Source of the DNA: Myxococcales bacterium
GTDB taxonomy: Bacteria; Myxococcota; Polyangia; HGW-17; SLPX01
Reading direction: 5' to 3'
DNA length: 13,759 nt
NCBI GenBank assembly: GCA_007131745.1
Contig: SLPX01000192.1
Location: forward strand, 1-13,759
Below the pieces are notes generated by a model. The model did no database searches. It was not told the DNA's origin and saw only the letters and a program-made list of their open reading frames with translations. This document shows, in pieces, positions 6,773-13,759 of this stretch. Both the position numbers and the translations under genes were made by a program. Within the stretch, counting starts at the first letter, position 1. Every line of letters starts with the position of its first letter.

Positions 6773-8596
6773 GTGTCACGCTCAATAGATTCCAGTGAAC
6801 GCGAAGCCGTCGCGGAAGAGGAGCGGTGTTGGGTGCGCCTTACCCGGGTGTGTAACAACAGGTGTCTGTTTTGCCTGGATTCGGGAGCGCAAGACGGTTC
6901 CATCGCAGAGATGGATGAAGCGGTTTCCGCCATGAAAGCGGGGCGATCACGAAACGCTGCTCGTCTCATATTGAGCGGAGGAGAACCGACTATTCATCCC
7001 CGGTTTGTCGAAATGGTCGCAAGGGGGCGGATGCTCGGATACACGTGGATCCAGGCCATTACGAACGGACGCATGTTGGCCTACCGAAGCTTTGTCAAAG
7101 ACGCTCTCAGAGCAGGCTTGAACGAAGTGACCCTTTCCCTGCCCGCTCATGAACCGGTTCTTTTCGACAAACTCGTAGGTGTAAAGAGAGCATTTCAACA
7201 AGCTCTGGCCGGTTTGAGAAATGCGCTTGCCGAACCGTCCTTGGTAGTGAGCGTGGACATAGTGCTGAATCGTCTCAACATAGGGGTTCTTCCGGAAATA
7301 ATAGAATTCTATTTAAATGAAGGGGTCAGAGAGTTTGACCTGTTGCAGATCGTGCCTTTTGGAAGGGCTTACGATCCAACTCATCCCGCCGGCGGACCAT
7401 TGTTGTATGATCCTGGTGATGAGGCAGAGCCTTTGCGTGAAGCATTGCGCCTCGCCGACCGCCCTGATGTCGTGATCTGGACTAACCGGCTGGATCCCCG
7501 GTACCTGGAAGGTTTTGAAAAACTGATTCAGGATCCCCACAAGATCTCCGACGAGGTGAGGGGCAGGATAGTTTCACTGGAAGCTTTTGCCGGGGGAACA
7601 CCGCTTCAATGTAGCGCTCCGGCGAGGTGCCGGTTATGTTTTCTGCGGAGATATTGCGATCATCTCGAGAAGTCTCGAGACACGATCCTCGATGATGGAC
7701 CATCGCTGGATCGGAAAAAAACCGAAGCGGCCGCGCCTTTCTGGTGGAGAGTCGCAAACATGGATGATGTGAATAAACTTTTTTCTCGAGCAGCTCATTG
7801 CGGGCCGATCCAAAGAATCTGTGTGAAAACTCGAAACATATCAACCGCTGCCCGGATCATGAGGGAAATCAGTGATCGACTCAAAGGGAGTGAAAACAAA
7901 CGGACGACAATGGATGAGAAAGTCGCGCCGTGTTGGATGATCGAGTTGGATGATTTACCCCAATCGAGTGATGGATATTCTTCAGAAAGGGTCAACGATG
8001 AAGAAAGCAAAACAGAAGATGAAAGAATAGCGGGTGTAGTTGAATCAGGTTTTTGTGAAGGGCATCGGGTGAAGTCCTTGGTTTTGCACAGACGCGGGGA
8101 TCTAAGGGCCGCACTGGTTGCGAGCGGTTTTCAATGCGAAGTTTCCGTCGGCCTTAACAAAGAAACCCTGGATGTGTTGACGGCAATCCCGGATGAAAAG
8201 CAACATCCGGCCCGGATGAAAACGAAAGATTATAAAATAAACGTTTTCCTGGAGGAACGCTTGAAGTTAGGAAATTCCATTGAGCATGACGTGGATCCAC
8301 GGACTCTTTTTTGTCGTTCGGGAGCTTCACGGGTCGGAATTATCGCCCAGGATATACCGCCTTGCCTTGGATGCGGCGCGGAGTCGGATCGCGGCCCATT
8401 GATATTTGATGTGTCGCTGATATCCGACGAAGGGTTTTTGGATCCCGCGCGGTTCGTGGATTTTCACATTCGCAGTGGCTATCGCGTACACTCACTGCGC
8501 TGCGAGAGTTGTATTGAAAGGGGTACATGTTCCGGAGCGCCCGTGCAGATGATAAGAAACTTCGGGTTCGGCATTCTGACCCCGATAGAGAAGTAA
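6773..8596 (+). CDS. Radical SAM protein with two SPASM-like Cys clusters
   Basis: 607 residues from GTG 6773 (GGAGAG upstream, about 9 nt spacing). The frame extends back into tRNA-Leu, so starts before 6726 are rejected; TTG 6764 is a weaker alternative. The radical SAM core covers about residues 18-230: C27-x3-C31-x2-C34 for the SAM-bound 4Fe-4S cluster and SGGEP (68-72) for SAM binding. C280-x5-C286-x2-C289-x5-C295 follows, containing the C-x2-C-x5-C hallmark of SPASM/twitch auxiliary clusters. A second copy of that hallmark, C577-x2-C580-x5-C586, lies near the C-terminus, preceded by C531-x2-C534. Residues 320-500 show no motif I recognise and include a charged, perhaps disordered, segment near 395-420. 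It should be a cytosolic enzyme doing radical chemistry, possibly on a peptide; substrate unknown. It follows two tRNAs by 47 bp and precedes the peptidase gene by 46 bp. Confidence 0.88.
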   Translation: MSRSIDSSEREAVAEEERCWVRLTRVCNNRCLFCLDSGAQDGSIAEMDEAVSAMKAGRSRNAARLILSGGEPTIHPRFVEMVARGRMLGYTWIQAITNGRMLAYRSFVKDALRAGLNEVTLSLPAHEPVLFDKLVGVKRAFQQALAGLRNALAEPSLVVSVDIVLNRLNIGVLPEIIEFYLNEGVREFDLLQIVPFGRAYDPTHPAGGPLLYDPGDEAEPLREALRLADRPDVVIWTNRLDPRYLEGFEKLIQDPHKISDEVRGRIVSLEAFAGGTPLQCSAPARCRLCFLRRYCDHLEKSRDTILDDGPSLDRKKTEAAAPFWWRVANMDDVNKLFSRAAHCGPIQRICVKTRNISTAARIMREISDRLKGSENKRTTMDEKVAPCWMIELDDLPQSSDGYSSERVNDEESKTEDERIAGVVESGFCEGHRVKSLVLHRRGDLRAALVASGFQCEVSVGLNKETLDVLTAIPDEKQHPARMKTKDYKINVFLEERLKLGNSIEHDVDPRTLFCRSGASRVGIIAQDIPPCLGCGAESDRGPLIFDVSLISDEGFLDPARFVDFHIRSGYRVHSLRCESCIERGTCSGAPVQMIRNFGFGILTPIEK

Positions 8597-8642
8597 CTTG
8601 TATTCTTGTTTCCAGAAAAATCGAAACATGGAGAAGGGAAAA

Positions 8643-11003
8643 ATGATTATGCTTCCAACACGTGGTCGGGAGATCGTGTTTTCAACACTGAAGAACGCGT
8701 CGGTGAGATCGATGATGGTAGCGTTCCTGGCATTCGCCTGGATCGGATCGGTGGTTTTTTCCGGATGTAAAGATCGCCCTGAATGCGAAACCGTTCAAAG
8801 CGGCGAGCAAGAGAAGCGAATTTCAGGGGAGATGCTTTCGACAGACGGCTGTGGTCGTCCCTTCACGCCGGACGAGATCTTTTCCGATGATCCGCTCTAC
8901 GGAAATCCGCCCCAAGGCTTCAAGTGGAGTCATGACGGACGGTCCGCTTTTTTCCTCAAAGGATCCGACAGTGACGCGGAGATTCTGGACCTGTGGGTTT
9001 TTGATGCAGAAAACAAAAAATCCCGGATGCTTGTAGCCGCGGCCGACATCATGAAAACAGAAGAGGTCGAACTCACGGAAGAACAAAAAGCAGCGCGGGA
9101 AAGAATGAGAGTTCGCTCCAGGGGAATAACGTCTTTTGTGCCCGACACTTCCGGGCGGGGTATCGTCATACCCGCATACGGGATGATTTATCATTACGAT
9201 TTGAAAACCCAAGAGATAAAACCTCTCGTGGAAAAACCGGGGGGAGAACTGGACCCCAAGCCTTCACCCGACGGAACCATGGTAGCGTTTGTGAGAGATG
9301 GAAATCTTCATGTGGTAAACGTGCATGATTTGAAAGAGAGGGCGTTGACAACCGATGGTTCCGAAACCTTGAGAAACGGGGTAGCGGAATTTGTCGCAGC
9401 GGAGGAGTTGGGACGTCATACAGGTTACTGGTGGTCTCCGGACGGGCGATCCATTGCTTATGCTCAGGTGGACGAATCCCCTGTGGAAATAATTTTGAGA
9501 CCCGAGTATTCGGAAGATGGTGTGGAAGTAGTCCGCCAAAGGTATCCCAAGGCCGGGACAGCAAATGCAAAAGTGCGTTTGGGTGTGTTGGATTTGCAGA
9601 CCGCAAGGACAAGGTGGGTCGACATGGGAGAGAGCGGCGACTTCTACCTTGTTCGCGTCGACTGGACAAAAAAGGGGCTTGCATTTCAAACCCTGACCCG
9701 GGACTTGAAGCGATTGTCGTTGCGTCTAGCGAATCCTGAAACCGGCCGGAGTCGCGTTGTGCTTGAAGAAACCGACGATCATTACATCAACGTTCATGAT
9801 GATTTTCACACTTTCAATGGGACTCGGTCGGAAAGCTTTTTGTGGTCATCTGAAAAAAGCGGCAACAGGCAGTTGTACATCAGCAACTGGAAAAACGGTG
9901 AACTGAAGGCTCTCACGAAAGAACCTTTGTTTGTTTACAAGGTAACCGGCATTAATGAAGAGAAAGGACATGTCTACGCTTCTGTTCCGGTTAACCGGGG
10001 CCTCGAGCTTCACTTGTACCGGTTTTGTCTGGATGGAAAAGAGCCCCCGGTCAGAATCACCGAAAAAGATGGATGGCATGCAGTGACCATGAATCAACAG
10101 GGGACCTCTTATTTCGACGTGTATTCCGATTTGAACGTTCCGCCGCAAGTTCGCATACACGACTCTTCCGGGGGAGTTTTGGAAGTCCTGGATCCCAATC
10201 CCACCGACCGGCTGGAGCAATATTGTTTAACCCCCCACGAATGGGTGGAGTTTCCCGCCCAAAACGGAGTTGTGTTGGATGGTGTGCTTTACTATCCGGT
10301 TGGATATGACAAGGAAAAGACCCACCCCGCGATAATCTACACGTATGGAGGTCCCATCGGCAAGGTGGCAGCCCGTCGTTGGGGCAGGATGGATCTGTGG
10401 CACAGGTACATGACCCAGTACGGCTTTTTTGTGCTCGTTTTCGACGGTCGCGGAACAGGCTACAGGGGGAAATCATTTGAACTGGAGATTTACAAAGGAT
10501 TCGGCAAGGTGGACGTGGAAGATGTCGGCGCAGCAGCGACCTGGTTGGGAAGGCGGCCCGATGTAGACGCTAAAAGACTCAACCTATGGGGCTGGAGTTA
10601 CGGTGGATATGTCACCGTTATGGCGCTTTTGAAACTGGGAAATCTTTTTCGCTCCGGCGCGGCCGTGGCCCCTGTTGCTGATTGGGGGCTTTACGATACG
10701 GCATATACTGAGCGATACCTCGGTCATCCAGAGGAAAATCCACAAATATACCAAGATGCAAATCCGATGAGTTTCATGGAAACAGGTTTGAAAAGCCGCC
10801 TGACCCTCATACATGGAATGGCGGACGATAATGTATTGCTTCGCCACACCCTGATCATGGCTGAAAAACTGCAAGACATGGGAGTCATGTTCGATATGAT
10901 GTTCTATCCGGGTAAAAGGCACTCCATCCAGGGTCGCAATGTGCGAAAGCACCTGCTCTCCACCCTCACCCGAACCCTGACAAAAAATGACGCAAAGCGT
11001 TAA
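8643..11003 (+). CDS. Dipeptidyl peptidase IV-like S9 serine peptidase, lipoprotein
   Basis: 786 residues from ATG 8643, with GGAGAAGGG just upstream. The frame reaches back to 8598, but ATG 8628 lacks a good ribosome site, and ATG 8649 also fits. Residues 1-42 are a long basic-then-hydrophobic lipoprotein signal with lipobox FSGC (Cys42). Residues of about 70-530 are the DPPIV_N beta-propeller, with the substrate N-terminus-binding pair E254-E255 in FVAAEELGRHTGYWWSPD. Residues 545-780 are the alpha/beta hydrolase domain: GWSYGG with nucleophile S652, Asp near 728 in HGMADDN, and H760 in PGKRHS. It should cut dipeptides, probably Xaa-Pro or Xaa-Ala, from peptide N-termini at the cell envelope. 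All catalytic residues are present and the length is normal. It lies 46 bp downstream of the radical SAM gene. Confidence 0.93.
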   Translation: MIMLPTRGREIVFSTLKNASVRSMMVAFLAFAWIGSVVFSGCKDRPECETVQSGEQEKRISGEMLSTDGCGRPFTPDEIFSDDPLYGNPPQGFKWSHDGRSAFFLKGSDSDAEILDLWVFDAENKKSRMLVAAADIMKTEEVELTEEQKAARERMRVRSRGITSFVPDTSGRGIVIPAYGMIYHYDLKTQEIKPLVEKPGGELDPKPSPDGTMVAFVRDGNLHVVNVHDLKERALTTDGSETLRNGVAEFVAAEELGRHTGYWWSPDGRSIAYAQVDESPVEIILRPEYSEDGVEVVRQRYPKAGTANAKVRLGVLDLQTARTRWVDMGESGDFYLVRVDWTKKGLAFQTLTRDLKRLSLRLANPETGRSRVVLEETDDHYINVHDDFHTFNGTRSESFLWSSEKSGNRQLYISNWKNGELKALTKEPLFVYKVTGINEEKGHVYASVPVNRGLELHLYRFCLDGKEPPVRITEKDGWHAVTMNQQGTSYFDVYSDLNVPPQVRIHDSSGGVLEVLDPNPTDRLEQYCLTPHEWVEFPAQNGVVLDGVLYYPVGYDKEKTHPAIIYTYGGPIGKVAARRWGRMDLWHRYMTQYGFFVLVFDGRGTGYRGKSFELEIYKGFGKVDVEDVGAAATWLGRRPDVDAKRLNLWGWSYGGYVTVMALLKLGNLFRSGAAVAPVADWGLYDTAYTERYLGHPEENPQIYQDANPMSFMETGLKSRLTLIHGMADDNVLLRHTLIMAEKLQDMGVMFDMMFYPGKRHSIQGRNVRKHLLSTLTRTLTKNDAKR

Positions 11004-11090
11004 ATTCCTCTGTACATACGGTCAAACGCGGCACATAATACAGACAACAATCGAATCAGGAGAAGTTTTTGAAGTCAAAAAGGAGTTTCC

Positions 11091-12227
11091 ATGACGGAAT
11101 GCGGGAGCAATTGCAAAGAAGAAACAAAATTTATGATTGATTTTAATACCTTGGAAAATTTCATGAAAGATGTTTTCAAAGGGGTTGGAGTTCCCGAAGA
11201 AGACGCTGCCATATGTGCGGATGTACTCATCACTTCGGATAAGCGCGGAATTGACTCCCATGGAATAGGAAGACTGAAGAGCATATACTACGACCGTATC
11301 AAAAACGGGATACAGCAACCCGTTACCCATTTCGAGGTTGTGCGGGAAGGCCCGACAACTGCGGTGGTGGATGGTCACCACGGCATGGGGCAGGTCATTG
11401 CATACCGGTCAATGCAAAAAGCGATCGAAAAGGCTTCCAAGTACGGGATGGGAATGGTCGCGGTCCGCAATTCGACCCACTACGGAATAGCCGGCTATTA
11501 TTCGATGATGGCCGCGGACGCGGGAATGATTTCCATAAACGGATCCAACGCGAGGCCTTCCATTGCTCCCACCTTCGGGGTTGAAAACATGCTGGGCACG
11601 AATCCGCTGACTTTTGGGATTCCCAGCGATGATCCGTTTCCTTTTGTGTTGGACTGCGCCACGAGTGTGAGTCAGCGCGGCAAAATCGAAGTCTACGCGA
11701 GGGCCGGAAAGGATATCCCGGCTGGATGGGTGATCGGTGAAGACGGCAACACCAGGACCGATACCCTGCAAATACTTCAAGACCTGGTCGCGGGCAAGGC
11801 GGCGTTGGCGCCCCTTGGCGGCCTGGGTGAAGACACGGGCGGCTACAAGGGTTACGGATATGCTACCGTGGTGGAGATTCTCTGCTCCGCGCTGCAGGGG
11901 GGAGCTTTTTTGAAAGGTTTGCTCGGCTGGGAAGACGGCAAACGGGTTCCATACAAACTGGGTCATTTTTTCATGGCAGTGGATGTAAGCGCGTTTACCG
12001 ACCTGGATTCGTTCAAGAAGACAACCGGAGATATCCTGCGTGCCTTGCGCGCCTCGAAAAACGCGCCCGGATGTGACAGAATCTACACTGCAGGCGAAAA
12101 GGAATACCTTGCCTGGCTTGAGAGAAAAGAAAGGGGCGTGGAAATCAATGAAGCCCTTAGAAATAACATCAACGTTATGAGAGAGGAAGTCGGTTTGACC
12201 GGATACGCGTTTCCCTGGGATGATTGA
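11091..12227 (+). CDS. Malate/L-lactate dehydrogenase family (Ldh_2) oxidoreductase
   Basis: 378 residues from ATG 11091 with AAGGAG 5 nt upstream. The conserved core begins near residue 16, so M15 (11133) is an alternative start with a poorer ribosome site. Family motifs are present in order: KRGIDSHGIGRL (51-62), VRNSTHYGIAGYYS (125-138), GTNPLTFGIP (169-178), LDCATS (187-192) and the Gly-rich YKGYG (252-256). This family reduces 2-oxo acids, or oxidises the 2-hydroxy acids, with NAD(P)H; members include malate, lactate, ureidoglycolate and diketogulonate reductases. Sequence alone does not settle which. The enzyme is cytosolic with no signal. It is 87 bp downstream of the S9 peptidase gene and is followed by a terminator, so it may be the last gene of that transcript. 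Confidence 0.93.
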   Translation: MTECGSNCKEETKFMIDFNTLENFMKDVFKGVGVPEEDAAICADVLITSDKRGIDSHGIGRLKSIYYDRIKNGIQQPVTHFEVVREGPTTAVVDGHHGMGQVIAYRSMQKAIEKASKYGMGMVAVRNSTHYGIAGYYSMMAADAGMISINGSNARPSIAPTFGVENMLGTNPLTFGIPSDDPFPFVLDCATSVSQRGKIEVYARAGKDIPAGWVIGEDGNTRTDTLQILQDLVAGKAALAPLGGLGEDTGGYKGYGYATVVEILCSALQGGAFLKGLLGWEDGKRVPYKLGHFFMAVDVSAFTDLDSFKKTTGDILRALRASKNAPGCDRIYTAGEKEYLAWLERKERGVEINEALRNNINVMREEVGLTGYAFPWDD

Positions 12228-12263
12228 AATTTTTCAAGTATTAACTGCTGGATTCAAACCTGT

Positions 12264-12288
12264 GGACCTTTTCCAGAGGTCTTTTTTT
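12264..12288 (+). terminator. Rho-independent terminator after the dehydrogenase gene
   Basis: GACCT (12265-12269) pairs with AGGTC (12277-12281) around a 7-nt loop, with a possible G-T pair extending the base. Seven T follow directly (12282-12288). It lies 37 bp past the dehydrogenase stop and is placed to end the transcript that may begin at the tRNA pair. Confidence 0.8.
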
Positions 12289-12328
12289 CATGTATAAAAT
12301 TTTGGATTGATAAAAAGCAAATTGACCC

Positions 12329-12356
12329 TTGAACGGAATGAAGGCTTGTGTATTTT
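12329..12356 (+). promoter_or_regulatory. Weak candidate promoter for the SlyD-like gene
   Basis: TTGAAC (12329-12334), 16-bp spacer, TATTTT (12351-12356); each box matches the sigma-70 consensus at four of six positions. It lies between the terminator and the prolyl isomerase gene, where a promoter is expected. The call is by eye only. The rest of 12289-12470 holds no clear gene. Confidence 0.25.
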
Positions 12357-12470
12357 GGGAGTTGGCAGGCGGATTGATTTCAGGCTTGGTTGTACGAATT
12401 TAGGCGACTGCACGTATGAACAAAGCGGCTCAAACTGAAAAGCTCGACAGGGCTGGAAAGGCGACTTCAG

Positions 12471-12938
12471 ATGAAGATCGAAAAAGGTAGAAGAGTCCGG
12501 GTAAGAGTGATGCTCAAGGTCGTGGGCGGCGATGTCATTGAAAAAAGCGCTGTGGAGTATGTCCACGGCGGCGGAACTATGCTGGTTGGGGTTGAAAGGG
12601 TTTTAGAGGGCTGCGAGGCGGGCGCAAAGAAAACCGGCGTTCTCAAATCGACCGAAGCTTTTGGAAACGAAGAAAACCTTCCGACTAAAAGCATCAAACG
12701 ATCGGATTTTCCAGCCGATGCAAAACTCAAGGAAGGAGAGATTTTCCTGGCCAAAAGCCAAGACGGCGGGGATATCAACTTCCGAATAGTGAAATTGGAT
12801 GAAGAAAACGAAACTGTTGAGGTACGCTTTCTTCATCCTCTGGCCGGCAAGGATATCGAATACGATCTGGAGGTGATTTCTGTGACCGATCCGGAACCGC
12901 CTCCTCTTCCGAGCGATCTGGTAGCGGATGATGAATAG
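12471..12938 (+). CDS. slyD: SlyD-like FKBP-type peptidyl-prolyl isomerase
   Basis: 155 residues from ATG 12471, with AAAGG about 9 nt upstream. The layout matches SlyD: N-terminal FKBP half (1-66, with VEYVHGGGTMLVGVERVLEG and AFGNEEN), an inserted flap (IF) chaperone domain (about 67-118, from PTKSIKRSDFP to the DEENETVEV strand), and the closing FKBP strand after HPLAGKD (122-128). It should catalyse prolyl cis-trans isomerisation and bind unfolded chains in the cytosol; no signal peptide is visible. The His/Cys-rich metal-binding tail of E. coli SlyD is absent. The C-terminus is instead a short Pro/Asp-rich segment, so a role in nickel handling is not supported. The gene converges with the PilZ gene, 64 bp apart, and I see no strong terminator between them. 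Confidence 0.92.
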   Translation: MKIEKGRRVRVRVMLKVVGGDVIEKSAVEYVHGGGTMLVGVERVLEGCEAGAKKTGVLKSTEAFGNEENLPTKSIKRSDFPADAKLKEGEIFLAKSQDGGDINFRIVKLDEENETVEVRFLHPLAGKDIEYDLEVISVTDPEPPPLPSDLVADDE

Positions 12939-13002
12939 ATTGGCGGGCGTTTAGCTGGATTGCAGCCCCACCGGAAAAACGAAATCGGTTTGAGAGGTGA
13001 GA

Positions 13003-13431
13003 TCAGGCAGGCTCGCCGGATGCTGTTTCAAGTTCAAGCTCTTTGGATTGGTTTTGGGGAGACGCGGCTATGCTTTCAAAGAACTTGTTCAGCGCCCAAA
13101 CGTGTTTGGCCCGAAGACCTTCGAATTGCAATCCTATTCCTACCAGTATTTCAGCTTCCCCGGTCCGATTTGGATCCGCGGTGCAATCCTTTTTCTCGAT
13201 CCAACGTATGTTTGCTTTAACATCCATTGGTTCGTTCAACGTCGGTATCGAAAAACGCAAATTCAGCCGAGCGCCAAATGGCAACCGAGCCACTGTTTTT
13301 ACCAGCATTCCTCCCAGCGACAGGTTTTTTGTTCTACCTTCGTAGATTTGACCGTCATGGAAAATCTCAACATCAAGGGTTACATCGTAACGAGTTGATT
13401 TTCTGTCGGATCTGAACGATTTCTGCGTCAA
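13003..13431 (-). CDS. PilZ domain protein
   Basis: 142 residues with a TTG start at 13431, preceded by GGAG at 9 nt; the next in-frame ATG (residue 42) lies inside the domain, so TTG is favoured. The c-di-GMP-binding motifs are visible: R10-K-S-T-R14 (RxxxR) and N36-L-S-L-G-G41 ((D/N)xSxxG). A beta-barrel continues to about residue 105 (GIGLQFEGL), followed by a helix and a charged tail. It is probably a single-domain c-di-GMP effector acting on motility, gliding, exopolysaccharide or secretion; the target cannot be told from here. Many myxobacterial-type genomes carry several such stand-alone PilZ proteins. Confidence 0.9.
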   Translation of the reverse strand: MTQKSFRSDRKSTRYDVTLDVEIFHDGQIYEGRTKNLSLGGMLVKTVARLPFGARLNLRFSIPTLNEPMDVKANIRWIEKKDCTADPNRTGEAEILVGIGLQFEGLRAKHVWALNKFFESIAASPQNQSKELELETASGEPA

Positions 13432-13759
13432 TATTCTGTCTCCGTCAATGGAACAAGATCACCCAAGCCTCACCTTATTAACCATCCCAAGAGGATTATG
13501 TTCCAAAATACCAATAATCACAATAATCGTAACAGTTATCAACAAGAGAGTCAACGACCAAACTGCCGGCAGGTGCGGCTCCTTTAGCCCGACGACACTG
13601 TTCTTTTAACAAGCCGCAAACCCGCAGCGGACAAACCTCGGAACACAGTGCTGCCGAGGCCATGGGTTTTCGCAGGCTCCGGAAACGCCGGACGTCGCCG
13701 TTTGAAGCTCCCCTTCGGGGAGCATCGTCGGCGACTCGGCCAAATCCCTTCAGCCCTTC
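13432..13759. other. Hairpin-rich region without a convincing gene
   Basis: 328 bp with no recognised gene. From 13563 on it holds a string of perfect stems: the palindrome CTGCCGGCAG (13563-13572); GGCT/AGCC (13577-13589); CCTCGG/CCGAGG (13636-13659); TCCGG/CCGGA (13678-13692); and a compound hairpin with outer stem GTCGCCG/CGGCGAC (13694-13700 with 13729-13735) and inner stem GCTCCCC/GGGGAGC (13707-13713 with 13717-13723). No T-run follows any of them. Two overlapping frames on opposite strands are open to the edge. On the minus strand, ATG 13663 would give a 55-residue Cys-rich peptide ending at 13496, with no good ribosome site. It could be an interspersed repeat, a structured RNA, or the end of a gene beyond the window. 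Confidence 0.5.

Noticed and set aside
13533..13759. Plus-strand open frame running off the right edge
   Set aside because: No start codon before 13662, no ribosome site, and it overlaps perfect hairpins; Arg/Ser/Pro-rich translation with no family I recognise.

Overview
The window looks like ordinary chromosome of a Gram-negative bacterium of the old 'Deltaproteobacteria' sphere, most like Myxococcota or a neighbouring lineage. The clues are lipoproteins with Asn- or Asp/Ser-rich linkers behind the signal peptide, tandem six-cysteine repeats of the CDGTDL type, a PilZ protein, an S9 dipeptidyl peptidase lipoprotein and an ECF sigma factor/anti-sigma pair. This placement is inference from gene style; no rRNA or other marker gene is present. 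No insertion sequence, integrase, phage gene or CRISPR array was found.

Layout. Positions 1-2786 hold two minus-strand lipoprotein genes: a Cys-rich repeat protein that runs off the left edge, and a 510-residue serine hydrolase with the SxxK / SGN / KTG motifs of the beta-lactamase/DD-peptidase fold. Positions 3047-4602 hold an Old Yellow Enzyme-type flavin oxidoreductase (plus) and, converging on it 5 bp away, a small YkgJ-type CxxCxxCC protein (minus). Positions 4864-6454 hold a tight three-gene operon, ECF sigma factor / zinc-finger anti-sigma factor / Spy-CpxP-like periplasmic protein, with ATGA overlaps at both junctions; it is probably an envelope or metal stress module.

Positions 6553-6725 hold tandem tRNA-Ser(UGA) and tRNA-Leu(UAG), which run straight into a radical SAM gene (6773-8596), a lipoprotein dipeptidyl peptidase IV-like gene (8643-11003) and a malate/L-lactate dehydrogenase-family gene (11091-12227). 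This stretch is closed by a good rho-independent terminator at 12264-12288. Then come a SlyD-like FKBP prolyl isomerase (plus) and a minus-strand PilZ gene with a TTG start. The right-hand 330 bp are a hairpin-rich stretch with no convincing gene.

How the genes fit together: the sigma operon is a clear functional unit. The radical SAM and S9 peptidase genes are consecutive and only 46 bp apart, but a shared pathway is speculation. The most unusual protein is the radical SAM enzyme, which carries two separate C-x2-C-x5-C (SPASM-type) clusters about 290 residues apart. I found no complete, convincing new system. The points that most merit a second look are that radical SAM gene with its peptidase neighbour, the recently expanded Cys-rich repeats, and the structured block at the right edge.
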